The notes beneath the pieces are model-generated. The model had not been told where the DNA came from. It saw only the letters and a list, made by a program, of their open reading frames with translations, and ran no database searches. Both the position numbers and the translations under genes were made by a program. From the NCBI GenBank assembly GCA_018896395.1, contig JAHIMN010000151.1, forward strand, positions 1 to 11,290: DNA of 11,290 nucleotides, written 5' to 3'. Origin of the DNA: Verrucomicrobiota bacterium. Its GTDB lineage: Bacteria; Verrucomicrobiota; Kiritimatiellia; JAAZAB01. Positions 1-6,375 of this stretch are shown piece by piece (position 1 is the stretch's first letter; the number at the start of each line of letters is the position of its first letter).

Positions 1-11
1 CAGGCAAGTTT

Positions 12-57
12 ACCCCGCTCTGAGCGGGGTCGCACCCTACGGAGGACCGTCGTAGGG
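12..57. repeat. Pair of GC-rich hairpins downstream of cmk-plsC
   Basis: Two perfect inverted repeats lie side by side. The first is an 8-bp stem (12-19 with 23-30, arm ACCCCGCT) with a 3-nt loop. The second is a 7-bp stem (35-41 with 51-57, arm CCCTACG) with a 9-nt loop. They lie just past the stop codon of the minus-strand cmk-plsC gene, so they could end its transcript. Neither is followed by a clear T-run on either strand, so a dispersed intergenic repeat is at least as likely as an intrinsic terminator. Confidence 0.55.
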
Positions 58-59
58 CC

Positions 60-1442
60 TCAGCACTTATCCGGCGTAGCCTTGACGGAGACGGATGCTG
101 AGGCCATTATAGAGCTTCCCGCTGGATCCAAAGCCGCAATGCGCGCCATGACCAAATCGGCTATTTTCTGGTGCCTATCCGGATCGCCCTTAAACACGGC
201 GCAATCCACCGGCGTCACGGGCTTGCCGAAATACACAACAATCTTCCGGGGCTTGACCCAACGCGCGTCACGGGAAAACGCTTCAAAGGTGCCGCTCACA
301 TAGGCCGGCACGACCGGAACGCCCGCCTTTTCAATCAGAAACCCAATACCGGCCTTGACTGGCTGGAGGCGCCCATTACTTGTGCGCGTGCCTTCCAGAA
401 ACAGGCATAGCATATTGCCTTGCCGCACCAGGTTAATGGCTTCTTTAAGCGCGCGAATGTCGCCTTTGGTGCGGTTGATGGGTAGTGTGCCGACCGATAT
501 CGCCCACCACTTCATGAACCGCGATTGCTTAAACAAGGTGTCGCGGGCCAGAAAATAAATATGCCGGTTCCAAATGTTACAGCACACCGCGATCGGATCG
601 AGAAAGCTGGCGTGGTTGGATACCAGGATACAGCCGCCTTCCCGCGGCACGTGTTTACGGCCATGCGTCGCGTACCGGTGGAAAACCCACAGGTAGCACA
701 AAAAAAACACGCGGGATATATGATAAACAAATGGTTTAAAACCATCCCGCTCTACGGCTTTGGGCAGACGGTGTTTCGGGACGGCGCGAATAATCGCCAA
801 AATCTGCGCCGCCACGTCCTCAATGGTCAGGTGCGTTGTTTCAATGCGATAGGCCCCGGGCGCCATGGCTAACGGCGCCGTTGACCGTGACTGATCGCAC
901 GCGTCGCGCCGCAAAAGCGCGCGTTTGACTTCGGCCGGATTCATCTCGTCTCCGGCCAGATCCTGCTGTTCGCGATACCGGCGCCGGGAGCGCTCCTCGG
1001 GGTCGGCATCAAGATAAAATTTGAAAGCCGCTTCCGGAAATACCACGGTGCCGATATCGCGCCCTTCTATAACCAGGTCGCCGAATGGCGTCAGGGATTG
1101 CAAGTGTTCCCCCACCCAGGAGCGTACCTCCGGAATGGCTGCCACGGCACTGACCTGCTCCTGGACCGCCAGGGATCGGATGGCCGGCCCGGGATCAACA
1201 TCGTTAATTGCAAACCGGACGGCGCCCTCTTCCACAAAAAAACGCATCGCTACCGAGGGCAGATGCCGGGCGATCGCTTCCGGCGAAGCCCCGGCCAAAC
1301 CGTCGCGGATGATCTGCCAGGTGAGTGCGCGATAGATGGCGCCCGAATCCACGTGCACATAGCCCAGACACTCGGCCACCTTGCGGCTGACCGTGGATTT
1401 ACCGGAGGCGGAAGGTCCATCAATGGCTATAATTGAATGCAT
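60..1442 (-). CDS. cmk-plsC: Fused cytidylate kinase / 1-acyl-sn-glycerol-3-phosphate acyltransferase
   Basis: 460-residue two-domain protein. Residues 1-220 are cytidylate kinase, which phosphorylates CMP/dCMP with ATP. They show the P-loop GPSASGKST (9-17), the substrate motif DSGAIYR (32-38), IEGRDIGTVVFP (125-136) and the C-terminal RRDACDQSRSTAPL stretch (178-191). After a linker, residues 245-435 are a PlsC-type acyltransferase that acylates lysophosphatidic acid at the membrane. It has NHASFLD (276-282, the HX4D catalytic motif), FLEGTRT (348-354) and VPVVPA (375-380). Both halves look intact. The reading frame is open upstream to 1517, but that extension is translated from an intergenic palindromic repeat, so the start is placed at MHSIIAIDG (1442), where kinases of this family begin. 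No strong ribosome-binding site precedes it; ATG at 1463 is an alternative. It is the last gene of the visible tyrA-aroA-cmk cluster. The last ~20 residues look repeat-derived. Confidence 0.93.
   Translation of the reverse strand: MHSIIAIDGPSASGKSTVSRKVAECLGYVHVDSGAIYRALTWQIIRDGLAGASPEAIARHLPSVAMRFFVEEGAVRFAINDVDPGPAIRSLAVQEQVSAVAAIPEVRSWVGEHLQSLTPFGDLVIEGRDIGTVVFPEAAFKFYLDADPEERSRRRYREQQDLAGDEMNPAEVKRALLRRDACDQSRSTAPLAMAPGAYRIETTHLTIEDVAAQILAIIRAVPKHRLPKAVERDGFKPFVYHISRVFFLCYLWVFHRYATHGRKHVPREGGCILVSNHASFLDPIAVCCNIWNRHIYFLARDTLFKQSRFMKWWAISVGTLPINRTKGDIRALKEAINLVRQGNMLCLFLEGTRTSNGRLQPVKAGIGFLIEKAGVPVVPAYVSGTFEAFSRDARWVKPRKIVVYFGKPVTPVDCAVFKGDPDRHQKIADLVMARIAALDPAGSSIMASASVSVKATPDKC
66..96. 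repeat. Candidate dispersed repeat inside the 3' end of cmk-plsC
   Basis: The sequence encoding the last residues of cmk-plsC (SVKATPDKC), read on the minus strand, contains CCGTCAAGGCTACGCCGGA. This resembles a short repeat (form CCGCCAAGGCTACGGCGGAC) that I recall from many uncultivated-bacterium genomes. Its ends are mutually complementary over 5 bp (69-73 ATCCG with 92-96 CGGAT). Assignment rests on recall of that pattern and on position at a gene end; only one copy is in the window. Confidence 0.35.
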
Positions 1443-1463
1443 AGGAATTTCAATGTAACACAT

Positions 1464-1498
1464 ATTCTGGATTCCCGTTTTCACGGGAATGACAGAAT
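1464..1498. repeat. dRS3/REP-like palindrome, copy 1
   Basis: Core ATTCCC-N8-GGGAAT at 1471-1490, forming a perfect 8-bp stem with a TTTC loop, extended by an outer ATTCTG (1464-1469) / CAGAAT (1493-1498) pairing. It sits between the aroA stop and the cmk-plsC start. The core matches the form of the Neisseria dRS3 element; the same form recurs at 1516-1536, 8046-8065 and 8097-8116. Its translation produces the false N-terminal extension (VIPVKTGIQ) of the cmk frame. Confidence 0.8.
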
Positions 1499-1512
1499 GG
1501 GTACGCGTGCTT

Positions 1513-1539
1513 GTCATTCCCGACTTGATCGGGAATCCA
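1513..1539. repeat. dRS3/REP-like palindrome, copy 2 (inverted relative to copy 1)
   Basis: ATTCCCGA (1516-1523) pairs with TCGGGAAT (1529-1536) around a 5-nt loop, flanked by GTC and CCA as in the other copies. The spacer between ATTCCC and GGGAAT is 9 nt rather than 8. It is oriented opposite to copy 1, giving an inverted pair in the aroA to cmk-plsC gap. Confidence 0.75.
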
Positions 1540-1568
1540 TGATTTTCTTTGTTGCCGCCTTTGGCCGC

Positions 1569-2885
1569 CTAATTATATTCGACATGGGCTCCCAATAATG
1601 TCAGGTGCTGCCAGAATTCAGGGTACGAGGTGTTCACGCAGGCAATCCCCCGAATGCGGACGGGCGCAGAGGCGCCCAGCGCCAGGATTGCCATGGCCAT
1701 GGCCACACGATGGTCGCCGTAACAGTCAAGTTCCACACCCCCGCGCACCGTCGCCCCGCCGCTCACGCACATCCCGTCCGCGCGCTCATCGGCGGGAATG
1801 CCCAGGGCCCGCAGATTGGCGACCATGCACGCAATGCGGTCGGATTCCTTGACTCGCAGTTCACGGGCATCCCGGATGACCGTCGTTCCGTGTGCCAGGG
1901 CGCCGGCTACGGCCACTATGGGAAGTTCATCAATCAGGTTCGGAATTTCGGCGCCGCCGATATCGGTGCCGCGCAGGTCGGCGCCGCGAATGGTGATGGC
2001 GCCGGACGGCTCCGCCGCCAAAGACGCGGTTTCCGGCACAACGGCCAGATCGGCGCCCATGCGCTTCAAGACGTCCAGCAAGGCGGTTCGCCGTGGATTC
2101 AAGCCCACATTCTGAACGGTGACGTCCGTTCCCAAAACAGCGGCGGCCACCAGCCAGAAGGCGGCCGACGAAAAATCACCGGGCACGGTCCAGTCCCTTG
2201 CCGTTAGGTCCGGCCCGTGCGGCCCATAGCCCCGGATCGTGATCTGGTTCCCGTCCGTCCGCAAGGGAAGCCCCAACACTCCTAACGCGCGTTCGGTATG
2301 ATCCCGCGTGGGCAGGGGTTCTGTAATGCGCGTTTCCCCTTCCGCAAAAAGAGCCGCCAGCAGGATGCAGGATTTGACCTGTGCGGAGGCGACGGGCATG
2401 GGGTACGCGATGCCCCGCAAGGCGCCACCGGTAATGCGGATGGGCGCACAGTTCCCCGCCCCCATCATCTCGAACCGGGCGCCCATTTGTTCTAACGGCG
2501 CCTGGATGCGTTGCATGGGGCGGGAACGCAACGATTGGTCGCCGGTTAATTCCGTGGTCCATGGCCGCCCGGCCAGGAGCCCGGCCAGGAGCCGCAGGCC
2601 GGTTCCCGAGTTGCCCATGTCCAGGGGCTGGCGTGGACATGCCCAAGGCCTGCCCGTAACCTGAATGCGTTCCGGTGTGATCTCAAGGCGCGCGCCGAGA
2701 CACTCCATGGCCTTCAGGGTGTTCAGGCAATCTTCACTCCGCAGAAATCCCGTCAAGCGCGACGGACCGATAGTCAGGCAAGAGAGCATTGCTACCCGGT
2801 GTGAAATGCTTTTGTCCCCCGGGACGCGCACGGTACCCGCCAGCACGCGGCAGGGATGGATGGTTACATTATCGGCCGTGTTCAC
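1569..2885 (-). CDS. aroA: 3-phosphoshikimate 1-carboxyvinyltransferase (EPSP synthase)
   Basis: 438-residue enzyme of the shikimate pathway, joining phosphoenolpyruvate to shikimate-3-phosphate in the cytoplasm. Family motifs run the full length: GDKSISHR (23-30), GNSGTGLRLLAG (91-102), GDQSLRSRPM (115-124), ASAQVKS (166-172), TRDHTERA (193-200), PGDFSSAAFW (235-244), DELPIVAVAGA (319-329), LRVKESDR (343-350) and DHRVAMAMAI (391-400). The GDKS, SAQxK and RxHTE motifs and Leu rather than Pro after GTGLR resemble the class II (Bacillus/CP4-like) group; that class call is an inference. The frame is open to 3266, but this overlaps nearly 400 nt of tyrA, so I choose the GTG at 2885. It overlaps the tyrA stop as GTGA and has AAGGGA 7 nt upstream, giving a normal family length. 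Translation is probably coupled to tyrA. cmk-plsC follows after a 126-nt repeat-bearing gap. Confidence 0.95.
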   Translation of the reverse strand: MNTADNVTIHPCRVLAGTVRVPGDKSISHRVAMLSCLTIGPSRLTGFLRSEDCLNTLKAMECLGARLEITPERIQVTGRPWACPRQPLDMGNSGTGLRLLAGLLAGRPWTTELTGDQSLRSRPMQRIQAPLEQMGARFEMMGAGNCAPIRITGGALRGIAYPMPVASAQVKSCILLAALFAEGETRITEPLPTRDHTERALGVLGLPLRTDGNQITIRGYGPHGPDLTARDWTVPGDFSSAAFWLVAAAVLGTDVTVQNVGLNPRRTALLDVLKRMGADLAVVPETASLAAEPSGAITIRGADLRGTDIGGAEIPNLIDELPIVAVAGALAHGTTVIRDARELRVKESDRIACMVANLRALGIPADERADGMCVSGGATVRGGVELDCYGDHRVAMAMAILALGASAPVRIRGIACVNTSYPEFWQHLTLLGAHVEYN

Positions 2886-3754
2886 GAGGCGGTCCCTTGG
2901 CCCCGGGTCAACGCGCGCCGTCGTTCCCGGCTTGTTTGCAGAAACTTGTCCAGCATTTCCAGGTCGCCGCTTTTTAAAATGTTCAATAAATGCTCCGTTT
3001 CCCTGGAAAATGCCTTCAGTTCGTTGTGGATCGCAGGCTGGTTGGCGCGGATGATATTCCGCCATAGCTGGGGATCGCCCTCCGCAATGCGCGTGGTGTC
3101 GAAGAAACCGGTGCCACAGAACGGCCCTACCCGACCAGGCTGGGTCCGGCCTGCGCACGTGGCCAGCAGCGCAGCCACCAGGTGCGGTACATGACTGGTT
3201 TTTGCAAGGAGATGATCGTGTGCCTGTGGCGATAGCGCCTGCACGCGAGCATCCAGGCCTTGCCACAGGCGCGTTACCTGCGCGCGGGCCGCCGGCGCTG
3301 TCCGGCGGGTGGGCGTCAGCGCCACGAGCGCGTTCTGATAAAGCGTGGCGGACGCCGCCTCGATCCCTTGCCGTTCGGAGCCGGCGATCGGATGACTGCC
3401 GATGAAAGACACCGGCCCGCGCGGAAACAAGGCCTCTACCCGCTTAACAATCTCCGCTTTGCAACTGCCGACATCCGTCATAACGCCGTCGGCGGCCAGC
3501 CGGGTGCGACACGCGCTGATCAATTCCGGTATTGAACTGACTGACGTGCAAAAGACCGCCAGGTCGGCGGCTTGCACGGCATCCTCGGGGCGTTCAAAGA
3601 CCTGGTCCACGATCTCCAGTTCCAAGGCCAGCTCGCGTGTTTCCGCGCGGCGCGCGAAGCCGGCCACGACCTGGGCCAGGCCTTTCTGCTTGATGGCCAG
3701 TCCCAGCGATCCGCCCATGAGTCCCAACCCAATAATGGCAACGCGATTAAACAT
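2882..3754 (-). CDS. tyrA: Prephenate (or arogenate) dehydrogenase
   Basis: 290 residues, the usual length of a monofunctional TyrA. It oxidatively decarboxylates prephenate to 4-hydroxyphenylpyruvate (or arogenate to tyrosine), using NAD(P)+. The N-terminal Rossmann fold shows GLGLMGGSLG (9-18). GSHPIAGSE (119-127) is the conserved substrate/catalytic histidine motif, SHVPHLVAALL (187-197) and GFFDTTRIAEGDP (216-228) belong to the all-helical C-terminal domain. No chorismate mutase or ACT domain is fused, so no built-in tyrosine feedback domain is visible. The start ATG at 3754 has GGGGAG (3763-3768) 8 nt upstream. The stop TGA overlaps the aroA GTG start. Prephenate versus arogenate specificity, and NAD versus NADP preference, cannot be decided by eye. 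Confidence 0.94.
   Translation of the reverse strand: MFNRVAIIGLGLMGGSLGLAIKQKGLAQVVAGFARRAETRELALELEIVDQVFERPEDAVQAADLAVFCTSVSSIPELISACRTRLAADGVMTDVGSCKAEIVKRVEALFPRGPVSFIGSHPIAGSERQGIEAASATLYQNALVALTPTRRTAPAARAQVTRLWQGLDARVQALSPQAHDHLLAKTSHVPHLVAALLATCAGRTQPGRVGPFCGTGFFDTTRIAEGDPQLWRNIIRANQPAIHNELKAFSRETEHLLNILKSGDLEMLDKFLQTSRERRRALTRGQGTAS
2893..2898 (-). promoter_or_regulatory. Ribosome-binding site that fixes the aroA GTG start
   Basis: On the minus strand AAGGGA lies 7 nt before the GTG at 2885, inside the 3' end of tyrA. With the 4-nt GTGA stop/start overlap it supports a GTG start over the upstream in-frame ATG codons, which would need a long overlap with tyrA. Confidence 0.7.
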
Positions 3755-3770
3755 AAATACAGCTCCCCGT

Positions 3771-3842
3771 AGTCAGAAGTCAGAAGTCAGAATCCGAAAA
3801 TCAGCATGCCGAATTCTCGGACGCCTATTCTGATTTCTGACT
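3771..3842. repeat. Heptad tandem repeat with inverted arm (AGTCAGA type)
   Basis: Three perfect AGTCAGA units run from 3771 to 3791, followed by two degraded units (ATCCGAA, AATCAGC). An opposing arm at 3827-3842 (ATTCTGATTTCTGACT) matches the complement of 3778-3793 at 15 of 16 positions, so the tract could fold into a 16-bp stem with a 33-nt loop, in which CCGA/TCGG (3809-3812, 3817-3820) can also pair. It lies in the leader immediately upstream of the tyrA ribosome-binding site. Confidence 0.75.
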
Positions 3843-3847
3843 CCCTG

Positions 3848-3880
3848 CCCGCAATGCTGCGCATAGCGTTGCAGGCGGGC
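3848..3880. terminator. GC-rich hairpin after the enolase-superfamily gene
   Basis: GCCC (3848-3851) pairs with GGGC (3877-3880), and inside it GCAATGC (3852-3858) pairs with GCGTTGC (3866-3872, one G-U), leaving a short bulge. It is about 20 nt past the stop codon of the 3901-5193 gene in the minus direction. No T-run follows, so it is a candidate attenuating or 3'-end stabilising structure rather than a convincing intrinsic terminator. Confidence 0.35.
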
Positions 3881-3900
3881 TGTCTTCTGAATTCTATCGT

Positions 3901-5193
3901 TCATCCCTTCACCAGTTCCAGGTAATGCTGGCTTGGTTCCAGAATACCCCCGCTCGCGGCGTAAAAACCGTCATCCAGATGAAACAGGCCGCGCGTCGTT
4001 TCCATCCAGGGCGCGCCGGCCCGCGGATGATAGGATTTCATCAGGCCCCAGTTTTTATAGTTCTGATGACCGTTCGTTTCCAGCGCACCGATACGCATCC
4101 CGGGCAATGGCGCCAAGCGCGCGGCGACATTCTTGTTCCAATCCACGAGGATGGGGTTGACCGTCAGGTCCGCGCAAAAGCAGGGAACATTTTGCTCGTG
4201 GGCCAGGCGGGCGATTTTCAGGCTCATGCTCAGCGTTTTGGCGATCGGCTTTAAGGCGATGGCGCGATACCCCATCTCGATGCGTTCCCGCGCGTCCCGG
4301 TCCGAATGCGCGCTTTCGTCCGCCGCCAAGCGCGCCGGGATGTCGCGCACATCCACGCGATACTCCTCCGGGAAAGGTTCCTCCAGGATCATGATCCGGT
4401 CCAAGGCGCCGATTTTCCCGGCATGGTCCAATAACCGCAGGAGGCGGTCCTTGCTGTCATACCGGCCGTTGGCATCCAGATAATACGGAATGCGATGATT
4501 GTCCGTATAGCGAATCTCGCTGTGGCCAATGGCCTTATGTATGGCTGTCAGGCGTTGTTTGTCCCAGGCCAGCATTTTATCCAAATCCCCGTCCTTGTCC
4601 GGGTCGGCGCCGATTTTTATTTTGATAAAAAAGTAACCATCGGCCACTGCCTTGGCTATGTCGGCCTGGGGGACGCCATAACTCATCAAGGGAATACTGG
4701 CCACTTCGCGATGGCGGTGAGCCAGCGCCTTGCGGTAATCCGCGGGAATCATCTCGTCAAATGTGCGCAATCCATTTTCAGCCGCGTACAGCATCCAGGC
4801 GGCGTTATCCACGGCTACCAGCGCGTTGAGTGCAAAGGTCAGACGCAGGTTCCGATACCCGGTGATGGTTTGCCCGTATTTGTACGTGGCCGGCAACAGT
4901 TCGTCCAGCAAGGTCATTGGGTGGTCGAATCCCCGCTTTTCCGCCGCGCGCAGGGCGAAGGCCGTCATGAGAAACATCACTGCGTTGCCGGCGGCTTCGG
5001 GGTTGGCCATGAACACCGCGGCATCGGACCAGAGCGTGCTTTGCGTGCCCAGACCGAGGCCCACCTTCGCGTTACAGCTTTCCATCAGGGCGACGGTCTG
5101 CCATGCCTCCCGAATGTAGCCGCCCTTGAAGCCGAAGGGCGAAACAAACAGCTCGCGTTCAAAGGCAAGGTTTGTGCGTTTTAATTGGATCAT
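3901..5193 (-). CDS. Enolase-superfamily enzyme, mandelate racemase/muconate lactonizing type, substrate unknown
   Basis: 430-residue protein with the active-site layout of the muconate-lactonizing / dipeptide-epimerase side of the enolase superfamily. It shows KIK (191-193) at the end of the second barrel strand, DNH (231-233), LEEP (270-273), ADES (291-294) and ALKP (313-316). By analogy D231, E271 or E272, and D292 would bind Mg2+, and K193 and K315 would be the facing acid/base lysines that take an alpha-proton from a carboxylate substrate. An N-terminal capping domain precedes the barrel (GTQSTLWSDAAVF, 49-61). The substrate cannot be read from the sequence; acid-sugar dehydration, cycloisomerisation and dipeptide epimerisation all remain possible. 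GAGGG lies 8 nt before the ATG. It is on the tyrA strand but separated by 146 nt with a hairpin and heptad repeats, so co-transcription is uncertain. It diverges from lipA. Confidence 0.85.
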   Translation of the reverse strand: MIQLKRTNLAFERELFVSPFGFKGGYIREAWQTVALMESCNAKVGLGLGTQSTLWSDAAVFMANPEAAGNAVMFLMTAFALRAAEKRGFDHPMTLLDELLPATYKYGQTITGYRNLRLTFALNALVAVDNAAWMLYAAENGLRTFDEMIPADYRKALAHRHREVASIPLMSYGVPQADIAKAVADGYFFIKIKIGADPDKDGDLDKMLAWDKQRLTAIHKAIGHSEIRYTDNHRIPYYLDANGRYDSKDRLLRLLDHAGKIGALDRIMILEEPFPEEYRVDVRDIPARLAADESAHSDRDARERIEMGYRAIALKPIAKTLSMSLKIARLAHEQNVPCFCADLTVNPILVDWNKNVAARLAPLPGMRIGALETNGHQNYKNWGLMKSYHPRAGAPWMETTRGLFHLDDGFYAASGGILEPSQHYLELVKG

Positions 5194-5296
5194 GGCAGTA
5201 TCCCTCGGTTAAGGCGTTTCTTGCTGGACTGCTTAAATTCAATTTCGCATAATGACGTTGAACTGTCAATTGGCTTTGATAGGAATAGTGGGCCGC

Positions 5297-6247
5297 ATGA
5301 TATCAGACGCATCTAACGTTCATTCCCGGAAGGTAGCACAACGCCTGCCGCCCTGGATCCGGGTCCGCCTGCGGGTGGACGGTAATTTCTCCAAAGTGCA
5401 CGCAACCCTCCGCGCGGGGGGACTGCACACGGTATGCGAAGGGGCACACTGTCCAAATAAGCTGGAGTGTTATAACCGGGGCACGGCCACGGTCATGATC
5501 CTTGGCGACACGTGCACGCGTTGCTGCAAGTTTTGTGCCGTGCGCGGCGGGGTACCCCCCCACCCCGCCGATCCCCGCGAGCCCGAGCGCGTGGTCGCGA
5601 TGGCTCGTACCCTGGGCTTGCGGTACGTGGTCGTGACAAGCGTCACGCGCGATGATTTGGCCGATGGCGGCGCGGGGCTCTTTGCCGAGACCATTATTCA
5701 GCTCAAGCGCCTGGAGGGCGTCATGGTTGAAGTGCTGACTCCTGATTTCCAGGGCAAGCGCCATCTGGTGGAGACCGTCCTGGCGGCCGGACCGCATGTG
5801 TTCAACCATAATCTGGAAACCGTCCGCCGGCTCCAGCCGGACGTGCGACCGCAAGCGGATTATGACCGTTCTCTCCAGGTGCTGCGCATTGCGGCCGCGT
5901 GGCGGCCAAAGCTGATTGTAAAATCAGGCCTGATGGTCGGCCTGGGCGAAACCGACGACGAATTGATGGTCGCCCTGGCTGATCTGCGCTCTGCCGACTG
6001 CCGGAGCCTGACGCTTGGCCAGTATCTGGCGCCCTCCCCGCGTCACTGGCCGATAGCGCGCTTTGTCCCCCCTGAACAGTTTGAGCACTATCGCCGGCAC
6101 GCCCTGGCAATGGGGTTCCTGGCGGTGGCGGCGGGCCCCCTGGTGCGCTCCTCTTACCAGGCGGACAAGCTCATGGCCACCCACCAGAAAAATTCCAAAT
6201 TCCAAGCTCCAAATTCCAATAAAAAACAATCAACAAAGTCAAATTAA
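5297..6247 (+). CDS. lipA: Lipoyl synthase
   Basis: Radical-SAM enzyme that inserts two sulfurs into protein-bound octanoyl groups to make lipoyl cofactors. With the chosen start it is 316 residues. The auxiliary [4Fe-4S] cluster motif CEGAHCPNKLEC (47-58, CX4CX5C) and the radical-SAM motif CTRCCKFC (73-80, CX3CX2C) are complete, with SVTRDDLADGGA (115-126), VFNHNLET (168-175), GLMVGLGE (211-218) and the near-C-terminal RSSY (284-287) that supplies the conserved serine cluster ligand. An ATG at 5252 also opens the frame, but homologues start just before RLPPWIRV, and a -10-like CATAAT abuts the earlier ATG; 5297 is preferred, without a strong ribosome-binding site for either. The last 19 residues from Lys298 are encoded by a heptad repeat and are not part of the usual fold. 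No lipB or lplA is visible nearby. Confidence 0.95.
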   Translation: MISDASNVHSRKVAQRLPPWIRVRLRVDGNFSKVHATLRAGGLHTVCEGAHCPNKLECYNRGTATVMILGDTCTRCCKFCAVRGGVPPHPADPREPERVVAMARTLGLRYVVVTSVTRDDLADGGAGLFAETIIQLKRLEGVMVEVLTPDFQGKRHLVETVLAAGPHVFNHNLETVRRLQPDVRPQADYDRSLQVLRIAAAWRPKLIVKSGLMVGLGETDDELMVALADLRSADCRSLTLGQYLAPSPRHWPIARFVPPEQFEHYRRHALAMGFLAVAAGPLVRSSYQADKLMATHQKNSKFQAPNSNKKQSTKSN

Positions 6248-6329
6248 GAACAAATCGGATACAAAATCTTTTGATTTCATTTGTTTTGCATTGGAATTTG
6301 AATATTCCTTGGAATTTGGAATTTGGATT
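6191..6329. repeat. Heptad tandem repeat with long inverted arm (AATTCCA / TTGGAAT type)
   Basis: Left arm: AATTCCA, AATTCCA, AGCTCCA, AATTCCA in exact 7-nt phase (6191-6218). Right arm: TTGGAAT, TTGAATA (6291-6304) and then TTGGAAT, TTGGAAT, TTGGATT (6309-6329), the complement of the left. The arms could form a long A/T-rich stem around a ~70-nt A/T-rich middle. The left arm is inside the lipA reading frame and the lipA stop (6245-6247) is in the loop. The right arm leads into TTTTTCTC, so a role as a weak lipA terminator is possible. Confidence 0.8.
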
Positions 6330-6351
6330 TTTCTCAATCTTTTGCTATTAA
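6323..6351 (+). promoter_or_regulatory. Possible sigma70-type promoter for the acyltransferase-glycosyltransferase pair
   Basis: TTGGAT (6323-6328), 17-nt spacer, TATTAA (6346-6351), about 24 nt before the ATG at 6376. The -35 element is the last unit of the right-hand heptad arm. Match to consensus is partial (3/6 and 4/6) and the region is A/T-rich, so chance occurrence is possible. Confidence 0.3.
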
Positions 6352-6375
6352 CTCAACGTTAACCATTCCCTATTT

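Noticed and set aside
1443..1517. N-terminal extension of the cmk frame to an ATG at 1517
   Set aside because: Its translation (VIPVKTGIQ) is that of the palindromic intergenic repeat, and kinases of this family start at the MHSIIAIDG position.
1605..2207. 200-codon open frame opposite aroA
   Set aside because: Same reason: antisense shadow of a strongly conserved gene with no motif of its own.
2886..3266. N-terminal extension of the aroA frame over tyrA
   Set aside because: It would overlap tyrA by nearly 400 nt, has no EPSP synthase similarity, and the GTG at 2885 has a ribosome-binding site and gives normal family length.
4495..5184. 229-codon open frame opposite the enolase-superfamily gene
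   Set aside because: It is antisense to a gene with a full set of family motifs, has no recognisable domain, and long antisense frames are expected in GC-rich coding DNA.
5221..5269. Divergent promoters between the enolase-superfamily gene and lipA
   Set aside because: TTGACA is present on the minus strand (5269-5264) and CATAAT on the plus strand (5248-5253), but neither has a well-matched partner element at proper spacing.
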